NCBI GenBank assembly: GCA_001767835.1
Contig: MEMA01000005.1
Coordinates: forward strand, 1-35,851
From: Alphaproteobacteria bacterium GWC2_42_16
Lineage (GTDB): Bacteria > Pseudomonadota > Alphaproteobacteria > UBA9655
Direction: 5' to 3'
DNA length: 35,851 nucleotides
The first letter of the stretch is position 1. The number at the start of each line of letters is the position of its first letter. This document shows, one piece after another, positions 19,737-28,775 of the stretch. The translations under genes and the position numbers were made by a program. Below the pieces are notes generated by a model. It worked only from the letters and a program-made list of their open reading frames with translations. It ran no database searches and was not told where the DNA came from.

Positions 19737-20579
19737 TTATTCAACCCATTTCTGAGGATCAAGAGGAATATTACTTTGGATAGCACCCTCTGCTTCATCC
19801 AAGGAAAGAGTTTTTTCCCCAGAGATAAGGTGTGTTCCCCTGGCATTTCCCGTCTTTAAGAGAAGACGTGCCGAACCCTCAAATTCATAAGTTTCAGAAG
19901 GTTTAAAAAGTCGACGCAGAATGATATTGCCTTCTTCGTCTTTAACTTCAATCCAGGCCTCTTCAGATGTGTTTAAAATAACAGAATGGCTTGAAGGTAG
20001 GGGAGGATCTTTTTCAACGGTTGTTGGAGGGGTTGAGATATTCTCTGAAAGTGAAGGAGGCATTTCTGCCAAGATTGGTGGATTACGAGAAGGGATTACC
20101 GCTTCCGCGGGAGGAGGAACAACTTCAGGCGCATCTGCGAGCGTGCTTTCCTTTTCTAGAAATGGGGGAGGATTCATAGCTGGGGCGTTAAAATTTCCCG
20201 ACCATTTCCAACCCACGATGATAGCAAGAAGAACACAAAAGGATGAAACAAGAACCTTCCAACTTGGTATTCCCTTTCCTGGCAAAGGAGCCGGAAAGGA
20301 CATCTGTGGAGTCGAGGGTGGTACCGCGTGTTCCCTTAGCTTTTTACACATCTCATCCCCATTCAGGCCTAAAAAGGTTGCATAAGACCTTAAAAAGCCT
20401 AAGGTATATACATCACAAGTGAGGTTTTCGGTCCCCGCTTCAAGAGTTGCTAGGTGAAGTTTGCTGATACGTAGCTTTTTTGAAACTTCTTCAAGGGAGA
20501 GCCCCTTTTCCTTTCGAGCTTCCTTCAAGGAGAGCTTAGTTGAAGGACTTTCTTGTGTGGGTTGAGTCTTTATTGTCAT
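19737..20579 (-). CDS. rodZ: RodZ-like helix-turn-helix membrane protein
   Basis: About 280 aa with the RodZ layout. An N-terminal HTH of the Xre/HTH_25 type (LKEARKEKGLSLEEVSKKL) continues into YTLGFLRSYATFLGL. Then come a single membrane helix (WKVLVSSFCVLLAIIVGW), a Pro-rich periplasmic linker and a C-terminal DUF4115 domain (WIEVKDEEGNIILRRLFKPS). RodZ links MreB to the elongasome and controls cell shape. GGAGGAG lies 14 bases before the ATG at 20579, and an in-frame ATG 27 bases farther upstream at 20606 has no visible ribosome-binding site, so I prefer 20579, though the spacing is long. It is close downstream of priA on the same strand. Confidence 0.88.
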   Translation of the reverse strand: MTIKTQPTQESPSTKLSLKEARKEKGLSLEEVSKKLRISKLHLATLEAGTENLTCDVYTLGFLRSYATFLGLNGDEMCKKLREHAVPPSTPQMSFPAPLPGKGIPSWKVLVSSFCVLLAIIVGWKWSGNFNAPAMNPPPFLEKESTLADAPEVVPPPAEAVIPSRNPPILAEMPPSLSENISTPPTTVEKDPPLPSSHSVILNTSEEAWIEVKDEEGNIILRRLFKPSETYEFEGSARLLLKTGNARGTHLISGEKTLSLDEAEGAIQSNIPLDPQKWVE

Positions 20580-20666
20580 AATTTTAGGTATTCTCCTCCA
20601 GCCCATCTTAAGAAGATTTTGGAGATCTTATCAGGTCTTTGCCATACAAAACAAGGAAAATAAATC

Positions 20667-22640
20667 TTAATAAAAACTATAAGGATCGATGTCAATCTGT
20701 AGTTTGAGAAAACGAGGCGGAGGTGTTTGACTCAACCACTTCTTCAAGAGAGGTTGGGGAGCTACTTCTTTTGTCGTACGGAGTAAAAGGCGCCATCGGT
20801 ATTGCCCGCGTAGAAGGGGGATGGGTGCTGGTGCTGGTCCCAGTAAATCAGCCTTTTGGGTCAAGGGGAAAGTTCGTGCCAGCCGTCGCGCGAATTTTTC
20901 AACCTCCTCCCTGTTCTTCCCCGATATAATAAGGGCTGCAAGCCGGCCATGAGGGGGAAACCCATGGATAAGCCGCTGCTCCGATTCCAGGGAAAAGAAC
21001 TCTCGTCGATCCTGATCAAGAAGTGCCCGCATCACAGGATGCTCAGGTAAGTGGGTTTGAATAAAAACTTGTCCTTTGCGTTTTTCCCGTCCGGATCTAC
21101 CTGAAACCTGGTGAAGCAATTGAAAGGCTTTTTCGGAGGCGCGCAAATCACTTCCCGAAAGGGTCGCATCCCCATCTACAATTCCCACTAAAGTAAGGAG
21201 GGGAAAATGGTGCCCTTTGGCCATGATTTGTGTTCCAATGAGGATATCGACCTTATGGTCCTGAATGGCTTTGATTTGCTCAAAAATTGCTTGGGAATCT
21301 GACATGTGATCACTGCTTAATAAAGCGCAACGTACTTCAGGAAGAAAGGCTGTCACTTCTTCATAAACTCGTTCTATGCCTGGACCATGAGCGCAATAAG
21401 ACTCCTCTGCGTGACATTTGGGGCATGAGGGAGGAAGAAAGCCCGTCGTTCCACAATGATGACATAACAACTGCTTGTGAAATTTATGATACACAAGAGG
21501 CAGACTACAGTGAGGGCACATCAAGCGATCCCCACACCCTTGGCATATCACAAGTGGCGCATAACCGCGCCGGTTCAAAAAAAGCATGGCTTGCTCGCCT
21601 CGACTCATGGTTGTTTCTAAGGCTTTTCGCAACGGCTGTGAAAGCCAGGTCTGCTTTGCCCTGGGGTATTTGCGAAGATCAATGAGCTGAACCTCAGGCA
21701 TATGGGCTCCCCCATAGCGATCCATTAAGTGGAGTTGGCGATACTTCCCGATGCGTGTGTTCTCTTCTGTTTCAAGGGATGGCGTTGCGGAGGCCAAAAC
21801 ACAAGTAGCCTTACTCAAGCGCGCCCTTACAATGGCCATATCTCGCGCGTTGTAAATCACACCTTCCTCTTGCTTATAGGACCCATCATGTTCCTCATCG
21901 ACAATGAGGAGTTTAAGATTCGAAAAGGGAAGGAAAAGAGCTGATCGAGTGCCGACCATAACAGGGACTTGCCCCTGTAAAATGGCTCTTAAGATTTGTT
22001 TTTTTTCACTCTTTTTCATGTCAGAATGCCATGTTGCAGGGTGAAAGCCAAACCGCGCCTCAAAGCGTTGGAGCCACTGGGCTGTCAGAGCAATTTCCGG
22101 CAGCATAACAAGGACTTGCTCTCCTTTAGACAACACATGATCAATGGCGTCAAAGTAAACTTCTGTTTTTCCTGAGCCCGTCACCCCTTCGAGGAGAAAG
22201 GTGTGAAACGTCTCAGACTCAAGGCTCCGTTTTATATCCTCAGCCGTCGCCCATTGATCCAAGGAGAGTTGAGGCTTTTGAAGGATCCCTTTTGGAGTGA
22301 AGTTTAAAGAATTGAGAGGCGCTCTTCTCTTCGTATCAAAAGCTTCTGGCAGGGGCAAAACCATTTTCAAAATTTGCCCGGGATGAGTCATGGTATAATT
22401 ACTTACCCACTCAATAAATTTAAGAGATACCTCAGGAAGACGCACGCTCTCAAAAACCTCAAGAAGAGGCTTGCATTTTTTTGAGGGATAAGTCCCTTTA
22501 CCTTCCCAAACAACGCCATACAATTTCCGTGTTCCAAAGGGCACCTTTACAAGCGTTCCTGGAGACAATCGTTCATTCCAGATGTAATCAAAGGCCTCCT
22601 TCAAAGGTAGAGGAAGGAGAACGGAAACCTGGGCAGGCAT
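20667..22640 (-). CDS. priA: primosomal protein N' (replication restart helicase PriA)
   Basis: A 657-aa protein if started at ATG 22640, whose MPAQVSVLLPLPLKEAFDY aligns with the usual PriA N-terminus. In-frame ATGs at 22667 and 22700 would add 11 or 20 residues. It carries the 3'-DNA-binding domain, Walker A GVTGSGKTEVYF, the DEEH box (IVDEEHDGSYKQ), the zinc-binding insert with paired cysteines (CQGCG, CPHC, CHHCG, CPKC) and helicase motifs V-VI (GTQIMAKGHHF, QVSGRSGREKRKG). PriA reloads the replisome at stalled forks. The 22640 start leaves room for promoters between it and the divergent transaldolase gene; the 22700 start would leave only five bases. Confidence 0.96.
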   Translation of the reverse strand: MPAQVSVLLPLPLKEAFDYIWNERLSPGTLVKVPFGTRKLYGVVWEGKGTYPSKKCKPLLEVFESVRLPEVSLKFIEWVSNYTMTHPGQILKMVLPLPEAFDTKRRAPLNSLNFTPKGILQKPQLSLDQWATAEDIKRSLESETFHTFLLEGVTGSGKTEVYFDAIDHVLSKGEQVLVMLPEIALTAQWLQRFEARFGFHPATWHSDMKKSEKKQILRAILQGQVPVMVGTRSALFLPFSNLKLLIVDEEHDGSYKQEEGVIYNARDMAIVRARLSKATCVLASATPSLETEENTRIGKYRQLHLMDRYGGAHMPEVQLIDLRKYPRAKQTWLSQPLRKALETTMSRGEQAMLFLNRRGYAPLVICQGCGDRLMCPHCSLPLVYHKFHKQLLCHHCGTTGFLPPSCPKCHAEESYCAHGPGIERVYEEVTAFLPEVRCALLSSDHMSDSQAIFEQIKAIQDHKVDILIGTQIMAKGHHFPLLTLVGIVDGDATLSGSDLRASEKAFQLLHQVSGRSGREKRKGQVFIQTHLPEHPVMRALLDQDRREFFSLESEQRLIHGFPPHGRLAALIISGKNREEVEKFARRLARTFPLTQKADLLGPAPAPIPLLRGQYRWRLLLRTTKEVAPQPLLKKWLSQTPPPRFLKLQIDIDPYSFY

Positions 22641-22705
22641 CTTTACAACGGATTGTTTCGAACCCATAATAGACTCATTCTTTTCATTATAAGGGATCAT
22701 ACCTC

Positions 22706-23368
22706 ATGAAGTTTTTTGTTGATACTGCTGATGTTACAGAAATTCGCTCCCTCATCGAAACAGGGTTCGTGGACGGGGTTACCACCAATCCTTCTTTGAT
22801 AGCTAAATCTGGGCGACCTCTTCAAGAGGTTCTAAAAGAAATTTGCGAACTTGTTTCAGGACCTGTAAGTGCCGAAGTTACCGCAACAGATCTCGAGGGG
22901 ATGCTGAAAGAAGGGCGATTTCTTGCCAAAATCGCACCTAATATTACAATTAAAGTACCTCTCACGCCTAACGGGCTTAAGGCTTGTCGTCAACTGACGA
23001 AGGAGGGAACGTCCGTGAATGTGACCCTTTGCTTCTCAGCCGGCCAAGCTCTCCTGGCTGCCAAAGCTGGGGCCACTTATATTTCGCCTTTTATCGGGCG
23101 CCTAGATGATATTGGAGAGACGGGGTCAGATCTAATCCATCAAATCATTGAAATTTATAGCCATTATCCCTACTTCACAACGCAGGTATTAGCGGCCTCC
23201 ATTCGTAGCCCACTTCATGTCGTGGAAGTGGCCCGCATAGGCGCCCATGTCGCTACCATACCCCCTAAGATCTTGCACCAGCTTTATCAGCATCCTTTAA
23301 CAGACAAAGGGCTTGTTGACTTTTTAGCTGACTGGGAAAAAACCGGTCAAAGCATCCTTCCGGGCTAA
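22706..23368 (+). CDS. tal: transaldolase / fructose-6-phosphate aldolase-like (TalC family)
   Basis: A 220-aa short-form transaldolase. It opens [16 protein letters not shown] and [15 protein letters not shown], the Schiff-base lysine is in NITIKVPLT (Lys83), and it has [21 protein letters not shown] and FIGRLDDIG. Short enzymes of this family are either transaldolases of the non-oxidative pentose phosphate pathway or fructose-6-phosphate aldolases, and sequence alone does not separate them safely. AAGGGA lies about 10 bases before the ATG. It is divergent from priA, and xerC begins two bases after its stop, so the two are likely co-transcribed. Confidence 0.95.
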   Translation: MKFFVDTADVTEIRSLIETGFVDGVTTNPSLIAKSGRPLQEVLKEICELVSGPVSAEVTATDLEGMLKEGRFLAKIAPNITIKVPLTPNGLKACRQLTKEGTSVNVTLCFSAGQALLAAKAGATYISPFIGRLDDIGETGSDLIHQIIEIYSHYPYFTTQVLAASIRSPLHVVEVARIGAHVATIPPKILHQLYQHPLTDKGLVDFLADWEKTGQSILPG

Positions 23369-23369
23369 G

Positions 23370-24329
23370 ATGGAAGAGCGGGCCAAACGCCGATTAGAAG
23401 AAACCGGCCTCTTGGTTGCAATGAATTTAAAGCCTTGGTTAGACCAGTTTTACCAAAAGCTTGTTTATGAGCGCCGGTCTTCTTGGCATACGGTTCATGC
23501 CTATTTTTCTGACTTGAAACTTTTCTTTGCTTTCCTCAAAAATCATATGGGATGCCTTTGCGGACTTCAGGAATTTGAAAACTTAAGGCCTGCTGATTTA
23601 AGAGCTTTTTTAGCACACCGTTTGCAAAACAACGGCTCCAAAAGATCAAATGCCCGACTTCTTTCCAGCTTGAAAGGCTTTGTAAAATATCTAAGAAATC
23701 AAGGACATAAGGTATCTTCAACTTTTGATGTCATCTCAGCGCCCCGTCTTGACAAAAGGCTCCCACGCCCCCTTTCAAAACTTCAATCTCTTGATCTTAT
23801 GGAACGTCCCTCTAACACTTGGGTTGAGCTTCGCAATCAATCTCTCTTTATGCTTCTCTATGGAGGCGGCCTTCGCATCTCCGAAGCCCTTAATTTAAAT
23901 GGATCTGACTGGAAGCCTTCTTTTCTGCTTATTAAAGGAAAAGGTGGAAAGGAACGTTATGTTCCTCTTCTTGAAAGTGTGGCCAAAAAGGTGGAGAGCT
24001 ATCTCAAGGCCTCGCCCCATCCGCTAACCCCTCAAGGGCCTCTTTTTCGGGGAAGTCGAGGAGATCGTCTTCAGCCAAGTGTTGCACAAAAAGCAATGAG
24101 AGATTTACGTCTAGAATTAGGTCTTCCTGAAACCGCAACCCCCCATGCCTTAAGACATAGCTTTGCGACTCATCTTCTCGAAGAGGGTGGAGAATTGCGT
24201 CACATTCAAGAACTCCTGGGCCATGCCTCTTTAAGCTCAACCCAAATTTATACAGCTCTCGCTCAAGATAAGATTTTTGAAGCCTATCAAAAAGCACATC
24301 CTCGTTCCAAGAAGGGTTCTAGAGGCTAA
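23370..24329 (+). CDS. xerC: tyrosine recombinase XerC
   Basis: A 319-aa chromosome-dimer resolution recombinase. An N-terminal SAM-like DNA-binding domain is followed by the catalytic domain with Arg169 (YGGGLRISEAL), Lys191 (KGKGGKERYVPL), His259 and Arg262 (PHALRHSFATHLL), His285 (LLGHASLSSTQIY) and the nucleophile Tyr294. It acts with XerD at dif. XerC rather than XerD is favoured by the nearby priA, but a generic XerC/D label is safest. The start could also be the ATG at 23421 (MNLKPWLDQFY), nearer the usual length of about 300. Its stop overlaps the convergent phzF-like stop by four bases. Confidence 0.92.
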   Translation: MEERAKRRLEETGLLVAMNLKPWLDQFYQKLVYERRSSWHTVHAYFSDLKLFFAFLKNHMGCLCGLQEFENLRPADLRAFLAHRLQNNGSKRSNARLLSSLKGFVKYLRNQGHKVSSTFDVISAPRLDKRLPRPLSKLQSLDLMERPSNTWVELRNQSLFMLLYGGGLRISEALNLNGSDWKPSFLLIKGKGGKERYVPLLESVAKKVESYLKASPHPLTPQGPLFRGSRGDRLQPSVAQKAMRDLRLELGLPETATPHALRHSFATHLLEEGGELRHIQELLGHASLSSTQIYTALAQDKIFEAYQKAHPRSKKGSRG

Positions 24330-25114
24330 ATCCTCAATTTTCCTTCCAATATAGTAATGGCTTGCCCTCTTAAATATACACGATCACCGACGATTCTTAC
24401 CCCTATGACTCCACCTCGTGAAGAGGCTTGATAAGCAAGAAATTCCTCTTTCTTCAATTTCATTTGCCAGTAGTCCGCCAACAAACAATGAGCTGAACCC
24501 GTTACAGGATCTTCATTAATTCCCTTGCGCGGGCCAAAAACTCGCGAAACAAAATCATAAGGAACCCGCCCCTTTGAAGTTACAATAAGGCCGTCATGAT
24601 CGATTTGTTTAACTTTCTCAGGATCTAGATCAAGGTTCCTGAGCTCATCCTCATCAGAAAGCTCTGCAATAACAGTATTATGAGAAAGAAAACAATGTGT
24701 AAGGCTTTGTAACTCAAGAAGATCTTGTAAGAACTTGTGAGAGAAGGGTTTGTTTCCCACTTTAAGAAGGGGGAAATCCAAAATAATGTCAGATCCTTCG
24801 CGCCTTACGAACAAAGGGCCATAGAGAGATTCAAATGATATTTTGTCTCCTTTAATATAGTTTTCTTGAAATAAAATATGAGCAGCTGCAAGTGTCCCAT
24901 GCCCGCACAACTCAACTTCTACCTTTGGGGTAAACCAACGGATATGGAAATGATCAGGTTTCAGTGGTTTCACAAAACCGGTTTCGGGAAGATTCATTTC
25001 TGCAGCAATTTTCTGACAAATTTCATCGGACGGGAAATTATCTCCGATGGTAACAGCCGCAGGGTTTCCCGCAAACGGTTTGTCGGTAAAGGCATCAACG
25101 GTCCAGATTTTCAT
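24326..25114 (-). CDS. PhzF-family isomerase/epimerase
   Basis: A 262-aa protein with the PhzF/diaminopimelate-epimerase-like fold. It starts MKIWTVDAFTDKPFAGNPAAV, carries the likely catalytic acid in NLPETGFV (Glu44), then CGHGTLAAAH and NEDPVTGSAHC, the two conserved boxes around the active site. Members isomerise small carboxylated substrates; apart from true PhzF in phenazine synthesis most have no known reaction. There is no phenazine pathway here, so I give only the family. It is a lone minus-strand gene convergent with xerC. Confidence 0.9.
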   Translation of the reverse strand: MKIWTVDAFTDKPFAGNPAAVTIGDNFPSDEICQKIAAEMNLPETGFVKPLKPDHFHIRWFTPKVEVELCGHGTLAAAHILFQENYIKGDKISFESLYGPLFVRREGSDIILDFPLLKVGNKPFSHKFLQDLLELQSLTHCFLSHNTVIAELSDEDELRNLDLDPEKVKQIDHDGLIVTSKGRVPYDFVSRVFGPRKGINEDPVTGSAHCLLADYWQMKLKKEEFLAYQASSRGGVIGVRIVGDRVYLRGQAITILEGKLRI

Positions 25115-25448
25115 AGTTTATTCTTTCTATATTGCCTTGTTAATATCTACTTTTTTGATCTCTAAAGTATTCTTCGACTTTTGAGTTTGTACTTCTTACT
25201 TTCCAACGTTACATTCCGGGCTTCTGCTATATTAGATGAAGTGGACGTGTTCTTGCAACTTTCAACATCGCCCTTAATTCAATAATTTGCTAACAGTGCC
25301 TAAAGAAAACCATGAATTCAAAGCCCTCTCCGAGAAATCACACTGACGAACGAAAAATCGTCAGACATTAAGAGTGGAGGCTTCATTCCCTTGACTTTTT
25401 TGGGAAGTCAGAGCATGAATAGAGGCATAGTTAGGATGGGGGAAAAGC
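25115..25448. other. intergenic region with hairpins upstream of the methyltransferase gene
   Basis: No gene is recognised in these 334 bases. There is a perfect 7-bp hairpin at 25343-25364 (CTGACGA, 8-nt loop, TCGTCAG) without a T-run, and a 6-bp hairpin at 25392-25410 (TGACTT/AAGTCA) whose left arm overlaps a possible -35 (TTGACT, 25391-25396). No good -10 was found at the right distance. These may be regulatory or the wreck of an older element. Confidence 0.35.
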
Positions 25449-26027
25449 ATGCAGATTCAAGCTAATGTTTCATTAGGAGCAAAACTTTTTCTATCAAGGG
25501 TTCTGAGAAATCCTCGTCAATTGGGGGCTATTGCACCAAGCTCCCGTCACCTTGGTGAGCTTTTGGCTCGCCATGCTGCCGTTGATAATTATTCGCCCAT
25601 CGTGGAATTAGGTGGGGGGACAGGTTCTCTTACGCGAGCTATGATTAAGGCTGGTATTGCTCCTCATCGCATTTATGTGATTGAATTAGACAAAGCTCTG
25701 GCCCATTATTTAAAAGAAACCTTTCCTAAAGCCCACGTTATTCATGGTAATGCCGCTGAGCTTGAAAATATATTGCCTCCGCATATCCTTGGAAATGTTC
25801 ACCGTATTGTTTCAGGACTTCCCATGATCAACATCCCAGAGGAGATTCGTCAGCAAATTATAGAAAGTTGTTTTAAAATTTTGAGCCCAGAAGGAGCTCT
25901 GCTCCAATACACCTATTCACCCTGTTCTTCTATTAAGTCCAATGCCTATGGTCTAAAAAAGAAACGTTTGGGCACGGTTTTCCTCAACATCCCTCCTGCC
26001 ACTGTGTGGCAATACCGAAAGTGTTAA
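25449..26027 (+). CDS. class I SAM-dependent methyltransferase, phospholipid N-methyltransferase (PmtA)-like
   Basis: A 192-aa protein. It begins with a segment typical of the PmtA/rRNA-dimethylase-like group (NPRQLGAIAPSSRHLGELLA), then the SAM-binding motif I VELGGGTGSLTRAM (about residues 52-65), the acidic motif II YVIELDKALAHYL, and a motif IV-like VSGLPMINIP. PmtA-type enzymes methylate phosphatidylethanolamine on the way to phosphatidylcholine, common in host-associated alphaproteobacteria. The length and the missing RNA-binding C-terminal domain argue against KsgA. A GA-rich ribosome-binding site (GGGGGA) precedes the start. The exact substrate is inferred. Confidence 0.78.
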   Translation: MQIQANVSLGAKLFLSRVLRNPRQLGAIAPSSRHLGELLARHAAVDNYSPIVELGGGTGSLTRAMIKAGIAPHRIYVIELDKALAHYLKETFPKAHVIHGNAAELENILPPHILGNVHRIVSGLPMINIPEEIRQQIIESCFKILSPEGALLQYTYSPCSSIKSNAYGLKKKRLGTVFLNIPPATVWQYRKC

Positions 26028-26128
26028 GTAACTGGTATAAATCTTAAATTAATAAGCTTTTTCTTCCAACCACATATTTATGCAGCATCTTCAGCTAATT
26101 TTTCAGACAATTTGCCTTCATAGTGAAT

Positions 26129-26304
26129 GTTAAACGCTAACTCCGCCTGAAATACGTAATAATTTTTCTAAAACTTGAATGTTTCCCTTGCATAGGGATC
26201 ACTTCAATGATCAAACGCTAAACATAAGCGACTTGGCATAAGAAGCCAGGAACCTCTGTAAGCTAGACCAGCGTATTAGGTAACAGGCGGAGTTAGGGTT
26301 TAAC
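26129..26304. mobile_element. MITE-like element, 176 bp, with 21-bp terminal inverted repeats
   Basis: GTTAAACGCTAACTCCGCCT (26129-26148, plus G26149) is mirrored at 26284-26304 as CAGGCGGAGTTAGGGTTTAA plus C. The two 21-bp arms match at 20 positions. Between them are about 134 bases with no full gene, only a short open frame on the minus strand that ends in the left arm. This is the layout of a non-autonomous element or an internally deleted insertion sequence. I could not see an unambiguous target-site duplication. It fills most of the 381-base gap between the methyltransferase and glycosidase genes; the rest holds nothing recognised. Confidence 0.72.
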
Positions 26305-26408
26305 CTCAGTATGTACACCTTTAAGGATGAAAATTGGGGATTGCTTCTTGTAGCTCTTATCTCTAAGAAATGGTCTATAGATTTTTGTTTTTAAGCCTCC
26401 ATTTACCT

Positions 26409-28361
26409 ATGAAGAAATATGTAGTTTTCTTTTTTGCCCTCTTTCTCTGCTTAGCAGGAGCCAAAGGAGCGACCCAGCCTCCTGACGTATCCCTTTCTTT
26501 TTCCCTATCGACCTGGTCTGCAAAGGTCCATCCGCATGGTCTTGTTGTATGGGGCGCTCGTCTGAGAGAGAATAAATCTTATTTATTGGGTCAAGGACCG
26601 GACAAGCAATTTTTAGATCCTGAGATTATAGAAAAAACCGGAGATTCAGTAACCTTATCTTACCCTTCTCAACATCTAAAGGTGAAAATTAAAGCTATCA
26701 AGAATCGATTACACTTTACTTTTAGCTCGCCCAAAGAGCAAAAAATGGTATGGCCGATTTTAGGAGAAGATACTCAAACGCAAGCGGTGATTTATCCAGA
26801 AGGAGAAGGACTGTATATTCCACTAAAAGATAAATTTTGGCATAAGCGTCTCGAGAATACGTCTTTATCCACACGAGGAGATGGGTTGTCCGCTCCTTTC
26901 TGGGGGTATGACTTTGGGAAGGCCACTCTGAACCTCATTGTCCACAATGATTTGTTGAATGAATTATATTTTAGAATCAAAAATGAAAAGCTTATCAATC
27001 AGCTTTCCCATGAATTCAGATCTCTCGACCATTTTTCTCCTTTTGAAATGAGTATTTCCTTAACCAAAGCTGATCCTTTAGCCCCTGCTAAAAACTATAA
27101 ATCTTACTTGATTGAAACGGGACAATACAAAACATTACACGAGAAAATCAAAGAGAATCCTGAGGTGGAAAAACTTATTGGTGCTCTGCACGCCTATGTT
27201 TGGGGAGATGGAAGAACGATTCCTGCTCTTAACCAATTAAAATCACTGGGTATCAAACGGCTTTGGTTAGGCTATGAGGATAAACCTCCTCATCTCTATA
27301 CAGATAAGTGGATGAAAGAGCAGCATTATGTTGATGAAGACTACATTCGCACCGCCAAGGCTTTTGGTTACTTGGTAGGGCCCTACGATTCTTTTCATAC
27401 CATGCAGCATCCTGATCAATCCGATTGTGCGAATGTTATTTTTGATGATTTATATCCTAAAGGCTGTATCTTTTTGGCGAATGGAAAACCAGATAAAGGC
27501 TTTGCTGACAGAGGATGCCATGTAAGTTCTGAGGCGCTTATTCGACAAACTCCTTCCAATAAGACTATTTTAAAGCGTATTTCTGCTTTTATTAAAACAG
27601 GAATTAATAGCTATTTTTTAGATTGTGATGGAACAGGAGAACTGTTTGACGATTACTCTCCAAGCCATCCCATGACTCAAAAGAAAGACAGGGAAAATAG
27701 AATGAAACGGATGAAGTATTTATCCCGTTCGCAAGGAATGGTTTTAGGATCTGAATCAGCAGCCGCTTGGGCTGCTCCCTATATAGCCTTTTCTCATGGG
27801 AATTTTTCTGTTCATAGCGCAATTCATTGGCCATTTACGAAAGACAAAGCTTATGGAAAATGGTGGCCTCCTGAACGTCCAGGCATTTTTTTTAAAACAG
27901 TGGGAGCTCCAGAAGAATACATTCAAGCCCGATATGATCCTCGATATCGTTTGCCATTATTGCAGGCTGTATTCCACGAATCCGTCATTATGACGGATCG
28001 GTGGGAGCTCTCTCATATGAAATTAAAAAATTTAGTAAAGCGTCGGGAAATTTTAGAGCTTTTGTACGGTATTCCTTCAATTTGGGCTTTAGATCTGAAA
28101 GATTTAAAAACGCATGGAGCCCACCTGAAAAAGTTATCGGCTTTTTTTGATCGGTTACATTCTGCCATTGCCCTCAAACCGCTGGCAAATTTTAAATGGC
28201 TTACAGAAGATCATCTGATCCAGCAGGTTACCTTCGGTGACTTTGTTATATTAACAGCTAACTTTTCTCAAGAGCCTTTCAAAGGCATCCCACCAGAAAG
28301 CCTCCAGGTGAACTGGATAGAGGAGGACGTTTTAGAAATTTATCAGGCCTCTTCTTTATAG
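26409..28361 (+). CDS. secreted glycoside hydrolase related to GH101/GH129
   Basis: A 650-aa protein with a signal peptide (MKKYVVFFFALFLCLAGAKG, cleavage near GAT). A beta-rich N-terminal domain (to about residue 230) precedes a TIM-barrel-like region. SYFLDCDGTGELFDDYSP places Asp405 and Asp407 where these families have the nucleophile, and VLGSESAAAWAAPY places Glu449 as a likely acid/base. HGNFSVH and WWPPERPGIFFK follow. GH101/GH129 enzymes remove GalNAc-containing O-glycans from mucin-type glycoproteins, which would suit a bacterium attacking host glycans; I infer this from the motifs only. The start was set at ATG 26409 because the signal peptide begins there; an in-frame ATG at 26370 adds 13 residues. 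It stands alone, with the MITE upstream. Confidence 0.68.
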   Translation: MKKYVVFFFALFLCLAGAKGATQPPDVSLSFSLSTWSAKVHPHGLVVWGARLRENKSYLLGQGPDKQFLDPEIIEKTGDSVTLSYPSQHLKVKIKAIKNRLHFTFSSPKEQKMVWPILGEDTQTQAVIYPEGEGLYIPLKDKFWHKRLENTSLSTRGDGLSAPFWGYDFGKATLNLIVHNDLLNELYFRIKNEKLINQLSHEFRSLDHFSPFEMSISLTKADPLAPAKNYKSYLIETGQYKTLHEKIKENPEVEKLIGALHAYVWGDGRTIPALNQLKSLGIKRLWLGYEDKPPHLYTDKWMKEQHYVDEDYIRTAKAFGYLVGPYDSFHTMQHPDQSDCANVIFDDLYPKGCIFLANGKPDKGFADRGCHVSSEALIRQTPSNKTILKRISAFIKTGINSYFLDCDGTGELFDDYSPSHPMTQKKDRENRMKRMKYLSRSQGMVLGSESAAAWAAPYIAFSHGNFSVHSAIHWPFTKDKAYGKWWPPERPGIFFKTVGAPEEYIQARYDPRYRLPLLQAVFHESVIMTDRWELSHMKLKNLVKRREILELLYGIPSIWALDLKDLKTHGAHLKKLSAFFDRLHSAIALKPLANFKWLTEDHLIQQVTFGDFVILTANFSQEPFKGIPPESLQVNWIEEDVLEIYQASSL

Positions 28362-28454
28362 TTATTAGGCGAAAGTCAACTTGCGTTATTTTTATGAGAT
28401 TAGTTTAAGAAATTTGAATCAAAGCTGTTAGTTAATGCAAAGATCGCTCTTTAT

Positions 28455-28760
28455 TTGTTAGTTTCTCCTCTTTTGGCTATGGAAGAAAAGGATTCAAACC
28501 GGATCCCCTCTAGCCATTACAATTCTGCTTTTATAGCAAAGCAAGGCGATAAAATTATTATAGCAGAAGGACCCTATGAGGAGCGCCACCCTCCCTTTTC
28601 AACATTTAAAACCACACTGGCCCTTATGGCATTCGATGTAGGATTTTTTCAAACTTCAAATTTCCCAACATTCTCGTTTAAGGAAGAGTATGAGAAAAAT
28701 TTTCAAAATTGGAACCCGGCGTATACCCGACGATTTTTAGATGATGTGTCAAGAGCTTGA
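28455..28760 (+). pseudogene. class D (OXA-type) beta-lactamase, N-terminal fragment
   Basis: 101 codons containing FIAKQGDKIIIAEGPYEERH and then HPPFSTFKTTLALMAFDVG, where Ser49 and Lys52 form the S-x-x-K active-site motif of class D beta-lactamases. The later S-x-V/YGN and KTG motifs are absent because similarity stops near NWNPAYT, about 30 bp before the tRNA-Asn fragment. The open frame reaches back to 28404 and looks like a signal peptide (KKFESKLLVNAKIALYLLVS), but no ATG is present; only TTG codons could start it. I therefore treat it as a decayed or truncated gene, probably cut when the adjacent element integrated. Confidence 0.75.
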
Positions 28761-28775
28761 AATCCTTTGCTAGGC

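Noticed and set aside
25343-25364. Rho-independent terminator
   Set aside because: The stem has no following T-run on either strand at the right distance; kept only as an unexplained hairpin.
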